A DNA stretch of 64,000 nucleotides, taken from assembly GCF_023238205.1 (NCBI RefSeq), contig NZ_CP096659.1, positions 2,125,626-2,189,625 of the forward strand, written 5' to 3'. The translations under genes and the position numbers were made by a program. The notes under the pieces were generated by a model that saw only the letters and a program-made list of their open reading frames with translations, searched no databases and was not told the DNA's origin. This document shows, piece after piece, positions 8,209 to 15,916 of this stretch; position 1 is the stretch's first letter, and each line of letters starts with the position of its first letter. This stretch comes from Halorussus limi (GTDB taxonomy: Archaea > Halobacteriota > Halobacteria > Halobacteriales > Haladaptataceae).

Positions 8209-8697
8209 TCAGAACGTCTCAATCGCGTCCACCTCTCGCACGCCGGTCTCGACCGCCCACTCGCGCAGTTCGTCGCCCTCGGCGTCGAAGACGAACTCGC
8301 CCGCGAAGGTCTCGCCGTCGAGTAGGTGGGGTAACCAGTAGCGGTCGTCCTCCCACATTTCGTCGTAGGGAACCGACTCGTAGTCGAACCACTCGGGGTC
8401 GGCCTCCGGGGTCGGTTCTGGCTCTCCGGCGAACTCCTCGGCGCGGAAGACGTGGACGAACATCCGGGGCTCGTCGCCGAAGATAAATCTGAACTCGCCG
8501 ACCTTCTCGGGGTCGCGGGGCGTGACTCGAATCTCCTCTTCGACCTCGCGCACGACGCACTCGCTCGGGGTCTCGCCGTCCTCGACCTTTCCGCCGGGAC
8601 CGACGAACTTGCCCTCGCCGAGACCGCGCTTCTTCCGGATGAGCAGGACCTCCTCGCTCTCGGGCCGGAGGAGGTAACAGAGCGTGGCGGACTGCAT
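8209..8697 (-). CDS. Nudix hydrolase, MutT/MTH1-like
   Basis: 162 residues. The Nudix box runs from GGKVEDGE (35-42) to REVEEEI (50-56), giving the G-x5-E-x7-RE-x2-EE pattern that binds magnesium. The GEGKFVGPGGKVE lead-in resembles MTH1-type sanitising enzymes that hydrolyse oxidised purine nucleoside triphosphates, so 8-oxo-dGTP pyrophosphatase activity is a reasonable guess. The DNA upstream contains a TATA-like GGTATATC (minus strand) 25-30 bases before the ATG, and this 80-base region is shared with the divergent zinc-ribbon Nudix gene at 8778. Confidence 0.88.
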   Translation of the reverse strand: MQSATLCYLLRPESEEVLLIRKKRGLGEGKFVGPGGKVEDGETPSECVVREVEEEIRVTPRDPEKVGEFRFIFGDEPRMFVHVFRAEEFAGEPEPTPEADPEWFDYESVPYDEMWEDDRYWLPHLLDGETFAGEFVFDAEGDELREWAVETGVREVDAIETF

Positions 8698-8718
8698 GGT
8701 CGCCCGGTCGAACGCGGC

Positions 8719-8728
8719 CGAGATATAC
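8719..8728. promoter_or_regulatory. Shared divergent promoter element of two Nudix genes
   Basis: GAGATATACC is the only AT-rich element in the 80 bases between the divergent genes. Its centre is about 26 bases from the minus-strand ATG at 8697 (leaderless spacing). For the plus-strand gene it would give a leader of about 28 bases. Confidence 0.4.
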
Positions 8729-8777
8729 CTGTCGGAATACCATCAATTCAAGAGCGTCCGGTACGATTGCCCGGACG

Positions 8778-9296
8778 ATGATAGCCGTCTTGGCCGACTA
8801 CTGCCCGGACTGCGGCGCGGAACTCACGACCGTCGAATTCGAAGGCAGAGAACGGAACCACTGCTCGTCCTGCGAGCAGACGTGGTGGCGCCAGTCGGTG
8901 CCGACGACGAGCGTGACCGTCCGGGACGAGGACCGCGTGTTACTCATCCAGCGCGACGGTGGCCGAGACGCCGGTCGCTGGGACCTCCCGGCGGGACACC
9001 CCGAGTACGACGAACCCGCCCGCGAGGCGGCCGCCCGCGAACTCCGGGAGGAGACCGGATTCGTCGCGGACCCCGAGGCGCTGGCCCTCGTCGGGACGGT
9101 CCTCTCGGCGGGACCGCGGGCGAACTACCGCTCGATAAACTTCCGCATCGACCGCGCTTCGACCGACGGCGAGGTGGCGGCCGGGTCCGACGCCGCCGAC
9201 GCCCGCTTCGTTTCGGTCGAGTCGGTCCGGGCCGGAGACGTGGACGTTCGGAAACTCGGCCGCCAGCGACTCCGGGACAGCGGAGTCTTAGAGTAG
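8778..9296 (+). CDS. Nudix hydrolase with N-terminal zinc ribbon
   Basis: 172 residues. A zinc ribbon with Cys9/Cys12 and Cys29/Cys32 precedes a Nudix domain whose box is AGHPEYDEPAREAAARELRE followed by ETGF. The zinc-ribbon/Nudix arrangement resembles NudC-type NADH pyrophosphatases and ADP-ribose hydrolases, but the substrate cannot be assigned. It is divergent from another Nudix gene at 8209-8697, so two nucleotide-clearing enzymes share a control region. Start is ATG 8778; the Cys pair begins eight residues later, so a downstream start is unlikely. Confidence 0.85.
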   Translation: MIAVLADYCPDCGAELTTVEFEGRERNHCSSCEQTWWRQSVPTTSVTVRDEDRVLLIQRDGGRDAGRWDLPAGHPEYDEPAREAAARELREETGFVADPEALALVGTVLSAGPRANYRSINFRIDRASTDGEVAAGSDAADARFVSVESVRAGDVDVRKLGRQRLRDSGVLE

Positions 9297-9360
9297 CCCC
9301 AACGGGTCTGTCGGCCACCCGAGTTATCCGAACGTCCGGCGTATCACCCCCGACTCCACG

Positions 9361-10122
9361 ATGACCGACACCCACGAAGTCACGGTCACGTCCGTCCACC
9401 AGATGACGCCGACGGTCGAGCAGTTCGTCCTCGAATCCGACGGCTATCGGTTCGACTTCGACCCCGGCCAGCACACCCACGTCCACTTCCCCCGTTCCGA
9501 GAGTCCGGCGGTGGACGAGGCTTCGGGCGACGAAGACGACGAAGTCGTCCGGCCTTACACCGCGACGGCGATGCCCGGTTCCGAGCGAATCACGCTCGCC
9601 GTCAAGCGCTACCCCGACGGCGTCGCCTCGACGTGGATGCACGAGCGGACGCCGGGCGACCGAATCGAAATCGAAGAACTGGGCGGGAACCTCTACCTCC
9701 GGGACCTCGATTCGGACGTGGCCTTCGTTTCGACGGGGACCGGCATCACGCCGATGATAGCGATGGCCAAGCAGTACGTCCGGGAGGGGACCGGCCGCGC
9801 GCACTTCTTCTTCGGCGAGAAGGACGAGGAGAACGTCATCTACCGCGAGACGCTCGACCAACTGGCGGCCGATTACCCGGACTTCGACGTGACCTACGTC
9901 CTCTCGGAGGCCGACGAGGGGTGGCCGGGAGCGGAGGGCCACGTGCAGGACCACCTCGCCGACTATCTGGACGGCTTCGGCGGCCGGGACTTCTACGTCT
10001 GCGGCGTGCCCCAGATGGTGGTGGACACGCAGGACTACCTCGACGAGCAGGGCGTGAGCGACGACCGGGTCTACGTCGAAGGGTGGGAGGGCGACGAGGT
10101 GGCCGACGACGAGGAGAGTTAG
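9361..10122 (+). CDS. FAD-dependent oxidoreductase, ferredoxin-NADP reductase family
   Basis: 253 residues with the full family layout: an FAD barrel with DPGQHTHVHF and RPYTATAMPG (the R-x-Y-[ST] FAD motif, about residues 61-70), then an NAD(P) domain with STGTGITPM and a C-terminal CGVPQMV. A short acidic insert (EASGDEDDEVV) in the FAD domain is typical of halophiles. The C-terminus lacks the 2Fe-2S domain found in phthalate-dioxygenase-type reductases, so it needs a separate electron carrier. Its stop overlaps the stop of the convergent gene at 10119 by three to four bases. Confidence 0.87.
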   Translation: MTDTHEVTVTSVHQMTPTVEQFVLESDGYRFDFDPGQHTHVHFPRSESPAVDEASGDEDDEVVRPYTATAMPGSERITLAVKRYPDGVASTWMHERTPGDRIEIEELGGNLYLRDLDSDVAFVSTGTGITPMIAMAKQYVREGTGRAHFFFGEKDEENVIYRETLDQLAADYPDFDVTYVLSEADEGWPGAEGHVQDHLADYLDGFGGRDFYVCGVPQMVVDTQDYLDEQGVSDDRVYVEGWEGDEVADDEES

Positions 10123-10610
10123 TCGTCAGCGCGTTCGACGGCGAACGGACTCTCGCTCTCGCGCCAGTCCCACCCCGGGAGTCGCGTCTGGAACCCGGCC
10201 GCGAGAGCGGCGTCTAAATCGTCCGCGCCCGCGGCCTCGCGGTCCTCGTCGGCGTGGACGCTCACGTCCGCGTAGTGGAACGTCGCCTCGCCGAGCAGTC
10301 TGAGCGGTTGGGTCCCCGCGATAGTTCCGGCGAGTTCACGACCCAGAATCTCGTCCACCACGAACCCCGGATAGTCGCCCTCCACGTCCAACTCGCGGAG
10401 AACGGCGACTAGCGCGGCGACGTTGACCGCGCGGTCGCCGTCGGCGAAGACGGTATCGACCGCCTCGCGGTAGGCGTCGGCGTCGACCTCGCCGACCTCG
10501 GTGTCGAACAGGTCGCCGAGACCCGTCCGGACCTCGTTGACCAGCGGAACCACAACGTCGGCCCGGCCGCGGACCCACTCGTACTCGTCGGCGACGCGCT
10601 CGGGAGTCAT
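10119..10610 (-). CDS. Conserved haloarchaeal protein of unknown function
   Basis: 163 residues, acidic, mostly helical by composition, without cysteines, signal peptide or membrane segment. I recognise no domain. The C-terminus contains TRLPGWDWRESESPF, a Trp-rich stretch that looks conserved. An in-frame ATG two codons upstream (10616) is an alternative start; the open frame extends to 10904 but the upstream portion has Arg/Ser-rich non-halophilic composition, so I excluded it. It converges with the flavin reductase gene, the two stop codons overlapping. Confidence 0.65.
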   Translation of the reverse strand: MTPERVADEYEWVRGRADVVVPLVNEVRTGLGDLFDTEVGEVDADAYREAVDTVFADGDRAVNVAALVAVLRELDVEGDYPGFVVDEILGRELAGTIAGTQPLRLLGEATFHYADVSVHADEDREAAGADDLDAALAAGFQTRLPGWDWRESESPFAVERADD

Positions 10611-10616
10611 TCGCAT

Positions 10617-11032
10617 ATCGGAGGCGACGACGCCCGCCGACTTGGACCTGTGCTTTCGGTTTCTGTTTTCGAGCGGACGCGTTCGGACGCCGTTGGGCCT
10701 CGCACGCCCGCCGTAGGCGGCGCGGTTGCCCGCATTGAGAAGGCTTTTATAACATCGGCAACTAATGCCGCATAAGCGGGTTTTCCTGCGTCCCCGAGTG
10801 AGCGTCCGGTCTTCCCCGGTGGTCCCGGGGACGTGGACGACTCGCCGACGCGCGAGTTCCATATCCCGCGGAGAAGGAAATCTATGCTGTGCTGTACTCT
10901 GCATCGTAGTCTTGACGGCATCTCGACCGGTCGAACGTGCGACCGTGAGCAGTTAGCACGCGGTGGCGCGCGACCGGTCGGCCCGAACGCGAGCGGAGTG
11001 ACAGTACGGACAGACGGAACCACTTTTTCACT
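10617..11032. other. 416-base intergenic region: probable long leader of fttA
   Basis: No convincing gene. It contains a strong TATA-like CTTTTATAAC at 10744-10753 on the plus strand, and no better box nearer fttA. Two identical 10-base palindromes CGACCGGTCG occur at 10924-10933 and 10971-10980, and CACTTTTTCACT precedes the fttA ATG. I looked for SRP RNA and RNase P RNA hallmarks and did not see them. If transcription starts near 10775 the fttA mRNA has a leader of roughly 260 bases. Confidence 0.5.
10744..10753 (+). promoter_or_regulatory. TATA-type promoter, probably of fttA
   Basis: CTTTTATAAC is the best plus-strand box in the 416 bases upstream of fttA. There is no AT-rich element at the usual 25-30 bases before its ATG, so the gene appears to have a long 5-prime leader. 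Confidence 0.5.
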
Positions 11033-12952
11033 ATGAGTAAAGTAGACCAGCAATTAGAGGACCTGCGAGCAGAGATTACGACCGAGTTACCGAGCGACAT
11101 CTCGGTATCCGACGTGAAGTACGAAGGCCCGGAACTGGTCGTGTACACGCGCGACCCCAAGAAGTTCGCCCGGAACGGCGACCTCATCCGGCAGTTGGCC
11201 AGCCAACTTCGCAAGCGCATCACCGTCCGGCCCGACCCGGACGTGCTGTCGCGGCCCGAAGACGCCCGCGAGCAAGTGCTCGACGTCATCCCCGAGGAGG
11301 CCGGCGTGACCGACCTCGACTTCCACGCCGACACCGGCGAGGTGGTCATCGAGGCCGAGAAGCCGGGGATGGTCATCGGCAAGCACGGTTCGACCCTCCG
11401 TGAGATTACCCAAGAGGTCGGCTGGACTCCGGAAGTCGTCCGGACCCCGCCCATCGAGTCCTCGACGGTCTCGAACGTCCGGAACTTCCTGAAACAGGAG
11501 CGCGACGAGCGCCGGAGCATCTTGGAGAAGGTGGGTCGCCAGATTCACCGCGAGGAGATGTCCGACGACGAGTACGTACGCATCACGACTCTCGGCTGTT
11601 GTCGGGAGGTCGGTCGGGCCTCGTTCATTCTCTCGACGCCCGAGACGCGCGTTCTCATCGACTGCGGCGACAAACCCGGCGCGGAGGACGAGGTTCCCTA
11701 CCTCCAAGTCGAGGAGGCGCTGGGCGCGGGCGCCAACACCATCGACGCGGTGGTGTTGACCCACGCCCACCTCGACCACTCGGCGCTGATTCCGCTCCTG
11801 TTCAAGTACGGCTACGACGGCCCCATCTACACGACGGAACCGACCCGCGACCTGATGGGCCTGCTCCAACTCGACTACCTCGACGTGGCCGCCAAGGAAG
11901 GTCGCACGCCGCCCTACGACTCGGAGATGGTCCGGGAGGCCATCAAGCACACCATCCCGCTGGAGTACGGCGACGTGACCGACATCGCGCCCGACGTGAA
12001 ACTCACCCTCCACAACGCGGGCCACATCCTCGGGTCGGCCGTCTCGCACTTCCACATCGGCGACGGCCTCTACAACGTCGCGTTCTCGGGCGACATCCAC
12101 TACGACGACACCCGCCTGTTCAACGGCGCGGTCAACGACTTCCCCCGAGTCGAGACGCTCGTGCTGGAGTCGACCTACGGCGGTCGCAACGACTACCAGA
12201 CCGACCAAGAGGACTCCGAGCGCAGACTCAAGGAGGTCATCAACGACACCTACGAGAAGGGCGGGAAGGTCGTCATCCCGGCCTTCGCGGTGGGTCGGTC
12301 CCAGGAGATGATGCTCGTCATCGAGGAGGCGATGCGAAACGGCGACATCCCCGAGATGCCGGTCCACCTCGACGGCATGATCTGGGAGGCGACCGCCATC
12401 CACACGACCTACCCCGAGTACCTGCGCGACGACCTCCGGGACCGCATCTTCCACGAGGACGAGAACCCCTTCCTCGCCGACCAGTTCAACCACATCGACG
12501 GCGGCGAGGAGGAACGACAGGACGTGGCCGACGGCGACCAGTGCATCATCCTCTCGACCTCCGGCATGGTCACGGGCGGCCCCATCATGTCGTGGCTCGA
12601 ACACCTCGGCGGCGACCCCGACAACACGATGACGTTCGTCGGCTATCAGGCGCAGGGGACGCTGGGCCGACGCATCCAGAACGGGTGGGACGAGATTCCG
12701 ATGAACCGCGGCGGCGGCCGTAACGGCAAACTCTCGCTCGAACTCGACGTGGAGACGGTCGACGGCTTCTCCGGCCACGCCGACCGGCAGGGCCTGATGA
12801 ACTTCGTGAAGACGATGAACCCCCGGCCCGAGAAGGTGCTGTGCGTCCACGGCGACGAGTCCTCGACGCAGGACCTCTCGTCGTCGCTCTACCACGAGTT
12901 CAACATGCGGACGTTCGCGCCGAAGAATCTGGAGACGTTCCGGTTCAAGTGA
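11033..12952 (+). CDS. fttA: Beta-CASP ribonuclease aCPSF1 / transcription termination factor FttA
   Basis: 639 residues with the arrangement of archaeal CPSF-like nucleases: two N-terminal KH-type RNA-binding domains (GMVIGKHGS around residues 115-123), a metallo-beta-lactamase domain with HAHLDH at 244-249 as the zinc-binding core, then a beta-CASP domain (GHILGSAV, VGRSQEM, STSGMVTGGP, GFSGHADRQ). The family cleaves nascent RNA at U-rich tracts and releases RNA polymerase together with Spt4/5 in archaea. It is single-gene here. The leader is unusually long and ends in a T5 tract immediately before the start codon. Confidence 0.96.
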   Translation: MSKVDQQLEDLRAEITTELPSDISVSDVKYEGPELVVYTRDPKKFARNGDLIRQLASQLRKRITVRPDPDVLSRPEDAREQVLDVIPEEAGVTDLDFHADTGEVVIEAEKPGMVIGKHGSTLREITQEVGWTPEVVRTPPIESSTVSNVRNFLKQERDERRSILEKVGRQIHREEMSDDEYVRITTLGCCREVGRASFILSTPETRVLIDCGDKPGAEDEVPYLQVEEALGAGANTIDAVVLTHAHLDHSALIPLLFKYGYDGPIYTTEPTRDLMGLLQLDYLDVAAKEGRTPPYDSEMVREAIKHTIPLEYGDVTDIAPDVKLTLHNAGHILGSAVSHFHIGDGLYNVAFSGDIHYDDTRLFNGAVNDFPRVETLVLESTYGGRNDYQTDQEDSERRLKEVINDTYEKGGKVVIPAFAVGRSQEMMLVIEEAMRNGDIPEMPVHLDGMIWEATAIHTTYPEYLRDDLRDRIFHEDENPFLADQFNHIDGGEEERQDVADGDQCIILSTSGMVTGGPIMSWLEHLGGDPDNTMTFVGYQAQGTLGRRIQNGWDEIPMNRGGGRNGKLSLELDVETVDGFSGHADRQGLMNFVKTMNPRPEKVLCVHGDESSTQDLSSSLYHEFNMRTFAPKNLETFRFK

Positions 12953-13167
12953 GATAGCCTTCCGTCTACTCGGGTTCGCAGGTTTTCGCTTTCTCCGGTC
13001 TTCGGAGTTCGGTAGCGGTCGGTGTTCGCGGAGTCGGTTCGACCGCTCTCGGCGGTTCGTGACGTTCTACGGGCGGACCCCGCACCGCAACAGCGAACCG
13101 CGCCGTCGCCGACGCCAATCAGACCGCGACCGACCCCACGGCACCGCGCCACCTCCTCTCCGACCGA

Positions 13168-13217
13168 CTGCGGTCCTCGCTCCCGTTTCACTCCGGCTTG
13201 CGGTCCTCGTTCCTCGC
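13168..13217 (-). repeat. Degenerate intergenic repeat, copy 2, with internal direct repeat
   Basis: Read on the minus strand it resembles 6454-6491. On the plus strand it also contains a direct repeat: TGCGGTCCTCG followed by CTCC and, about 30 bases later, TGCGGTCCTCG followed by TTCC. Confidence 0.35.
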
Positions 13218-13222
13218 GTGGT

Positions 13223-13250
13223 GGGCGCGTCGGCCGCGGCCGACGCGCCC
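13223..13250. repeat. Perfect 28-base palindrome
   Basis: The left arm GGGCGCGTCGGCCG is followed without any spacer by its exact reverse complement. As RNA it would form a GC-rich hairpin; as DNA it could be a dimer-binding site or cruciform. It lies about 30 bases from an orphan TATA-like block. Confidence 0.75.
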
Positions 13251-13282
13251 GCACGCGCCGAAATTGGAATTAACGATGTGGC

Positions 13283-13298
13283 TTTAAAGAATATATAG
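13283..13298. promoter_or_regulatory. Orphan TATA-like block
   Basis: TTTAAAGAATATATAG is flanked by GGC and CC and can act as a TATA box in either direction. A minus-strand transcript would start near 13260 and run through the palindrome; a plus-strand transcript would start near 13320 and run antisense to sppA. Confidence 0.4.
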
Positions 13299-13340
13299 CC
13301 ACGTTTAGAAACGACGTAGATTGCCGAATCGACGCTCCGG

Positions 13341-14360
13341 CTACCGCAACTCGAACTCGAAGCCGTCCACGCTCTTGCCGTCCTCGGCGCCGAGGGCGCT
13401 GGCGATGCCCGCGCCGAAGGCGTACGCGACCGCTTGGGACCCGCCGCGGAGGCGGTCCATCACGCCGCGCTCCGGTTCGAACTCCTCGACGGTGACCTCC
13501 TCGACGCCGAGGTCGGCCGCGAGTCGGTCCTCGACCTGTCGTTTCGTGGCGAGTTCGTCCACGAGACCGATGGACTCGGCGTCGTCGCCGAGGTAGACCC
13601 TCGCCTCGGTGTCCCGGACCTGCTCGTCGCTCAACTCCCGGCCGTCGGTCACGCGCTCGACGAACTCCTCGTAGTAGCCGTCGATGATGCCCTGCAGGTA
13701 CTCGCGCTCGTCCTCGGTCATCTCTTTGAGCGACGTGCCCGCGTCCTTGTACTTGCCCGCCGCCAAGCGCTCGTACTCCAGCCCCAACTTGTCGGCCGCT
13801 CCCTTGGCGTTGACCCGCGAACCGATGACGCCGATGGAGCCGACGATGCTCCCCTCGCGAGCGTAGATGGCGTCACAGCCGCTGGCTATCCAGTAGCCGC
13901 CGCTGGCGCACACGTCCGTCGCGTAGGCGACCGTCGGACCGTCGAACCGCTCGGCCGCGAGTCGGATGTCGTCGCTGGGCACCACTTCGCCGCCGGGCGT
14001 GTTGAGTCGCAGGAGCAGGGCCCGGGCGGCGTCGTCCTCGTCGGCGGTCTCGATTTGCTCCACGACGTCGTCGGCGGGCGTGCCGCCGGGCCGCGGCGGA
14101 ATCGAGCTCCCGCCGCCGTCCCGGGTGATGGGACCTTCGACGGCCACCTCCGCCACGTCGTAGTCGGCGAACCACCCGGAGGCGAGGCTTCCGGCCGCTC
14201 GCGCGCCGAGGACGCCCCCGAGGACGGCCAGCACGACTCCGAGGAGACGCGCGAGGTTGCCCTCGGGCACCTCGACGAACAGGAGCCATCCGAGCGCCAC
14301 CGCCACGACCGCTCCGATAAGTACGACCGACGCCTGCACGACCCGCGAGCTATCCGCCAC
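13341..14360 (-). CDS. sppA: Signal peptide peptidase SppA-type serine protease (S49)
   Basis: 339 residues. Two N-terminal hydrophobic segments (about residues 8-30 and 36-60) anchor the protein in the membrane. The S49 core follows: LRLNTPGGEVVPSDDI supplies the oxyanion region, ATDVCASGGYWIASGCD carries the nucleophile Ser in the A-S-G-G-Y motif, and VGSIGVIG plus the later Lys in AGKYKDAG fit the Ser-Lys dyad. It is the short, single-domain archaeal form rather than the duplicated E. coli SppA. Proposed role: degradation of cleaved signal peptides or membrane-protein fragments. Confidence 0.9.
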   Translation of the reverse strand: MADSSRVVQASVVLIGAVVAVALGWLLFVEVPEGNLARLLGVVLAVLGGVLGARAAGSLASGWFADYDVAEVAVEGPITRDGGGSSIPPRPGGTPADDVVEQIETADEDDAARALLLRLNTPGGEVVPSDDIRLAAERFDGPTVAYATDVCASGGYWIASGCDAIYAREGSIVGSIGVIGSRVNAKGAADKLGLEYERLAAGKYKDAGTSLKEMTEDEREYLQGIIDGYYEEFVERVTDGRELSDEQVRDTEARVYLGDDAESIGLVDELATKRQVEDRLAADLGVEEVTVEEFEPERGVMDRLRGGSQAVAYAFGAGIASALGAEDGKSVDGFEFELR

Positions 14361-14523
14361 GGCCGCTCACCTCGATTCGCTGCATACCACCGATTCGGGC
14401 CGGACCGCCCGTAAGTCTTCGGCGACGGCCGCTGTCGCCGGAGGCCGTGCGCGACGGTGCTCGACTCCTCGGTTCCGCCGTAGCGTCTCTCCTCGACCGC
14501 CCGTCGCCCGTGCCACCCGAACG

Positions 14524-14533
14524 CTTATATTAG
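14524..14533 (+). promoter_or_regulatory. arsR TATA box
   Basis: CTTATATTAG is centred about 32 bases before the arsR ATG and overlaps the left arm of an inverted repeat, TATTAG-6-CTAATA (14528-14545). Confidence 0.6.
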
Positions 14534-14559
14534 CAGAGCCTAATATTAGCACGTGCTAA
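14528..14559. promoter_or_regulatory. Candidate ArsR operators
   Basis: Two dyads lie side by side: TATTAG-N6-CTAATA at 14528-14545, overlapping the TATA box, and the perfect 14-base palindrome TTAGCACGTGCTAA at 14546-14559, ending one base before the arsR ATG. Both contain the TTAG/CTAA half-site, so they may be two sites for the same dimeric repressor. Confidence 0.6.
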
Positions 14560-14560
14560 A

Positions 14561-14935
14561 ATGAGTGGACAGGAGACGAGCGGTCAGACTCCCGACGAGA
14601 GAGGCCCGGAGGCGACTGGTTGCTGTTCGGTCGGCCACTCCCTGCCGGAATCGGAGGTAGCCGACGACGTTCAGACGCTCGCGACCTTGGGCAACGACAC
14701 TCGGTACGAAGCGCTCCGACTCATCGCCGAGGCCGACGAGGACGTCTGCGTCTGCGAGTTGGAACCCGCGCTCGGAGTGAGCCAAGGCGCGGTCAGTCAA
14801 GCGCTCTCGCGGCTCTTCGCCGCCGGACTGGTCGAGCGCCGGAAGGAGGGCCGCTGGCGGTACTACACCGCGACGCCGCGCGCGCAGCGACTCCTCGACG
14901 TTCTCGACGACACGAGGTCACTCGACGATGACTGA
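14561..14935 (+). CDS. arsR: ArsR/SmtB-family metalloregulator
   Basis: 124-residue winged-helix repressor. The recognition helix is within GVSQGAVSQALSRL. Just before it stands DVCVCEL with Cys63 and Cys65, equivalent to the ELCVCDL As(III)-sensing pair of classical ArsR. A second vicinal pair, Cys21-Cys22, near the N-terminus could provide the third thiol. It overlaps arsM by eight bases, so regulator and enzyme are co-translated. The promoter carries dyads that overlap the TATA box and start site, which fits derepression by arsenite. Confidence in family is high; the inducer (arsenite, antimonite or organoarsenical) is inferred. Confidence 0.92.
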   Translation: MSGQETSGQTPDERGPEATGCCSVGHSLPESEVADDVQTLATLGNDTRYEALRLIAEADEDVCVCELEPALGVSQGAVSQALSRLFAAGLVERRKEGRWRYYTATPRAQRLLDVLDDTRSLDDD

Positions 14936-15818
14936 CGACGCGTCCGCCGCCGACGCCGATGCCGACAGCCTCGACGGTGACGGCCTCGACGCCGCGGACC
15001 AGCGCACCGCCGTGCGCGAGCGGTACGCGCGAATCGCCACGGAGGAGTCGTCGTGTTGCGACACCGACTGCTGCGAGAGCGACGACACCGACAGCGACCC
15101 GGACGACGCCACCGACCGGGCGCACCGACGCGGCTACTCCGACGCCGACCTCGACGCCGTCGACGCGGGAGCGGACGCCAGCCTCGGTTGCGGCAATCCG
15201 ACCGCGATAGCCGACTTGGAGGAGGGCGACACCGTCCTCGACCTCGGTTCCGGCGGCGGATTCGACTGCTTCCTCGCGGCCCGAGAGGTCGGGTCGGCCG
15301 GCCGCGTCGTGGGCGTCGATATGACGCCCGAGATGGTCGAGAAGGCCCGCGAGAACGCCGAGACGAACGACGCGTCGAACGTCGAGTTCCGACTCGGCGA
15401 AATCGAACACCTCCCGGTCGCCGACGCGTCCGTCGACGTGATTCTCTCGAACTGCGTCGTCAACCTCTCGCCCGACAAGCGCCGCGTGTTCCGCGAGGCG
15501 TATCGCGTCCTCCGACCGGGCGGACGCCTCGCCGTCTCGGACGTCGTGTTGACCGCCGACCTACCGGCCGACCTGCGGGCCGACCCGGCGTCGGTGGCGG
15601 CCTGCGTCGGCGGCGCGTCGCCGATTTCCGCGCTCGAAGCGATGCTGACCGACGCCGGATTCGCGGACGTGTCGATCGAACCGAAGGCGGAGAGCGAGGA
15701 GTTCGTCCGCGAGTGGGACGACGAACACGATTTGAGCGATTACCTCGTCGCCGCGACTATCGAAGGGAAGAAACCGGCGTCGGAGTCTGACTCGTCGCGC
15801 GGGGGTCGGTCCGCGTGA
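14928..15818 (+). CDS. arsM: Arsenite S-adenosylmethionine methyltransferase
   Basis: 296 residues. A class I methyltransferase core begins at VLDLGSGGGFDC (motif I), with VVGVDMTPEMVEKA as motif II. The three cysteines essential in ArsM are all present: Cys88 (GCGNP), Cys176 (SNCVVNL) and Cys226 (ACVGG). Extra vicinal pairs Cys43-Cys44 and Cys48-Cys49 lie in the acidic N-terminus and may pick up trivalent arsenic. The enzyme methylates As(III) to mono-, di- and trimethyl species. It overlaps arsR and is followed by a small membrane protein and an ArsN2-like acetyltransferase. Confidence 0.93.
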   Translation: MTDDASAADADADSLDGDGLDAADQRTAVRERYARIATEESSCCDTDCCESDDTDSDPDDATDRAHRRGYSDADLDAVDAGADASLGCGNPTAIADLEEGDTVLDLGSGGGFDCFLAAREVGSAGRVVGVDMTPEMVEKARENAETNDASNVEFRLGEIEHLPVADASVDVILSNCVVNLSPDKRRVFREAYRVLRPGGRLAVSDVVLTADLPADLRADPASVAACVGGASPISALEAMLTDAGFADVSIEPKAESEEFVREWDDEHDLSDYLVAATIEGKKPASESDSSRGGRSA

Positions 15819-15916
15819 CCGCAGTCGTCGGCGGACGGGACCGAGCGAAACGGAACGGCGCGCCGACCGCATCGCGCCGCATCACCGCGATTCACCGACG
15901 GGAGACGAGATAACCG

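Larger units (their letters stand above)
12953..13340. other. 388-base convergent intergenic region with a palindrome and an orphan promoter
   Basis: Between the ends of fttA and sppA. I see no protein gene. It holds a degenerate repeat (13168-13217), a perfect 28-base palindrome (13223-13250) and a strongly AT-rich TTTAAAGAATATATAG block (13283-13298) with TATA character on both strands. Nothing annotated needs a promoter there. Confidence 0.5.

Noticed and set aside
10765-10956. 63-codon plus-strand ORF in the fttA leader
   Set aside because: It begins only ~16 bases after the centre of the TATA box, too near to be transcribed from its ATG, and has no halophilic amino acid composition.
10617-11032. 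Possible SRP RNA or RNase P RNA gene
   Set aside because: The SRP helix 8 and RNase P conserved elements are not visible, although the promoter and length suggested a structural RNA.
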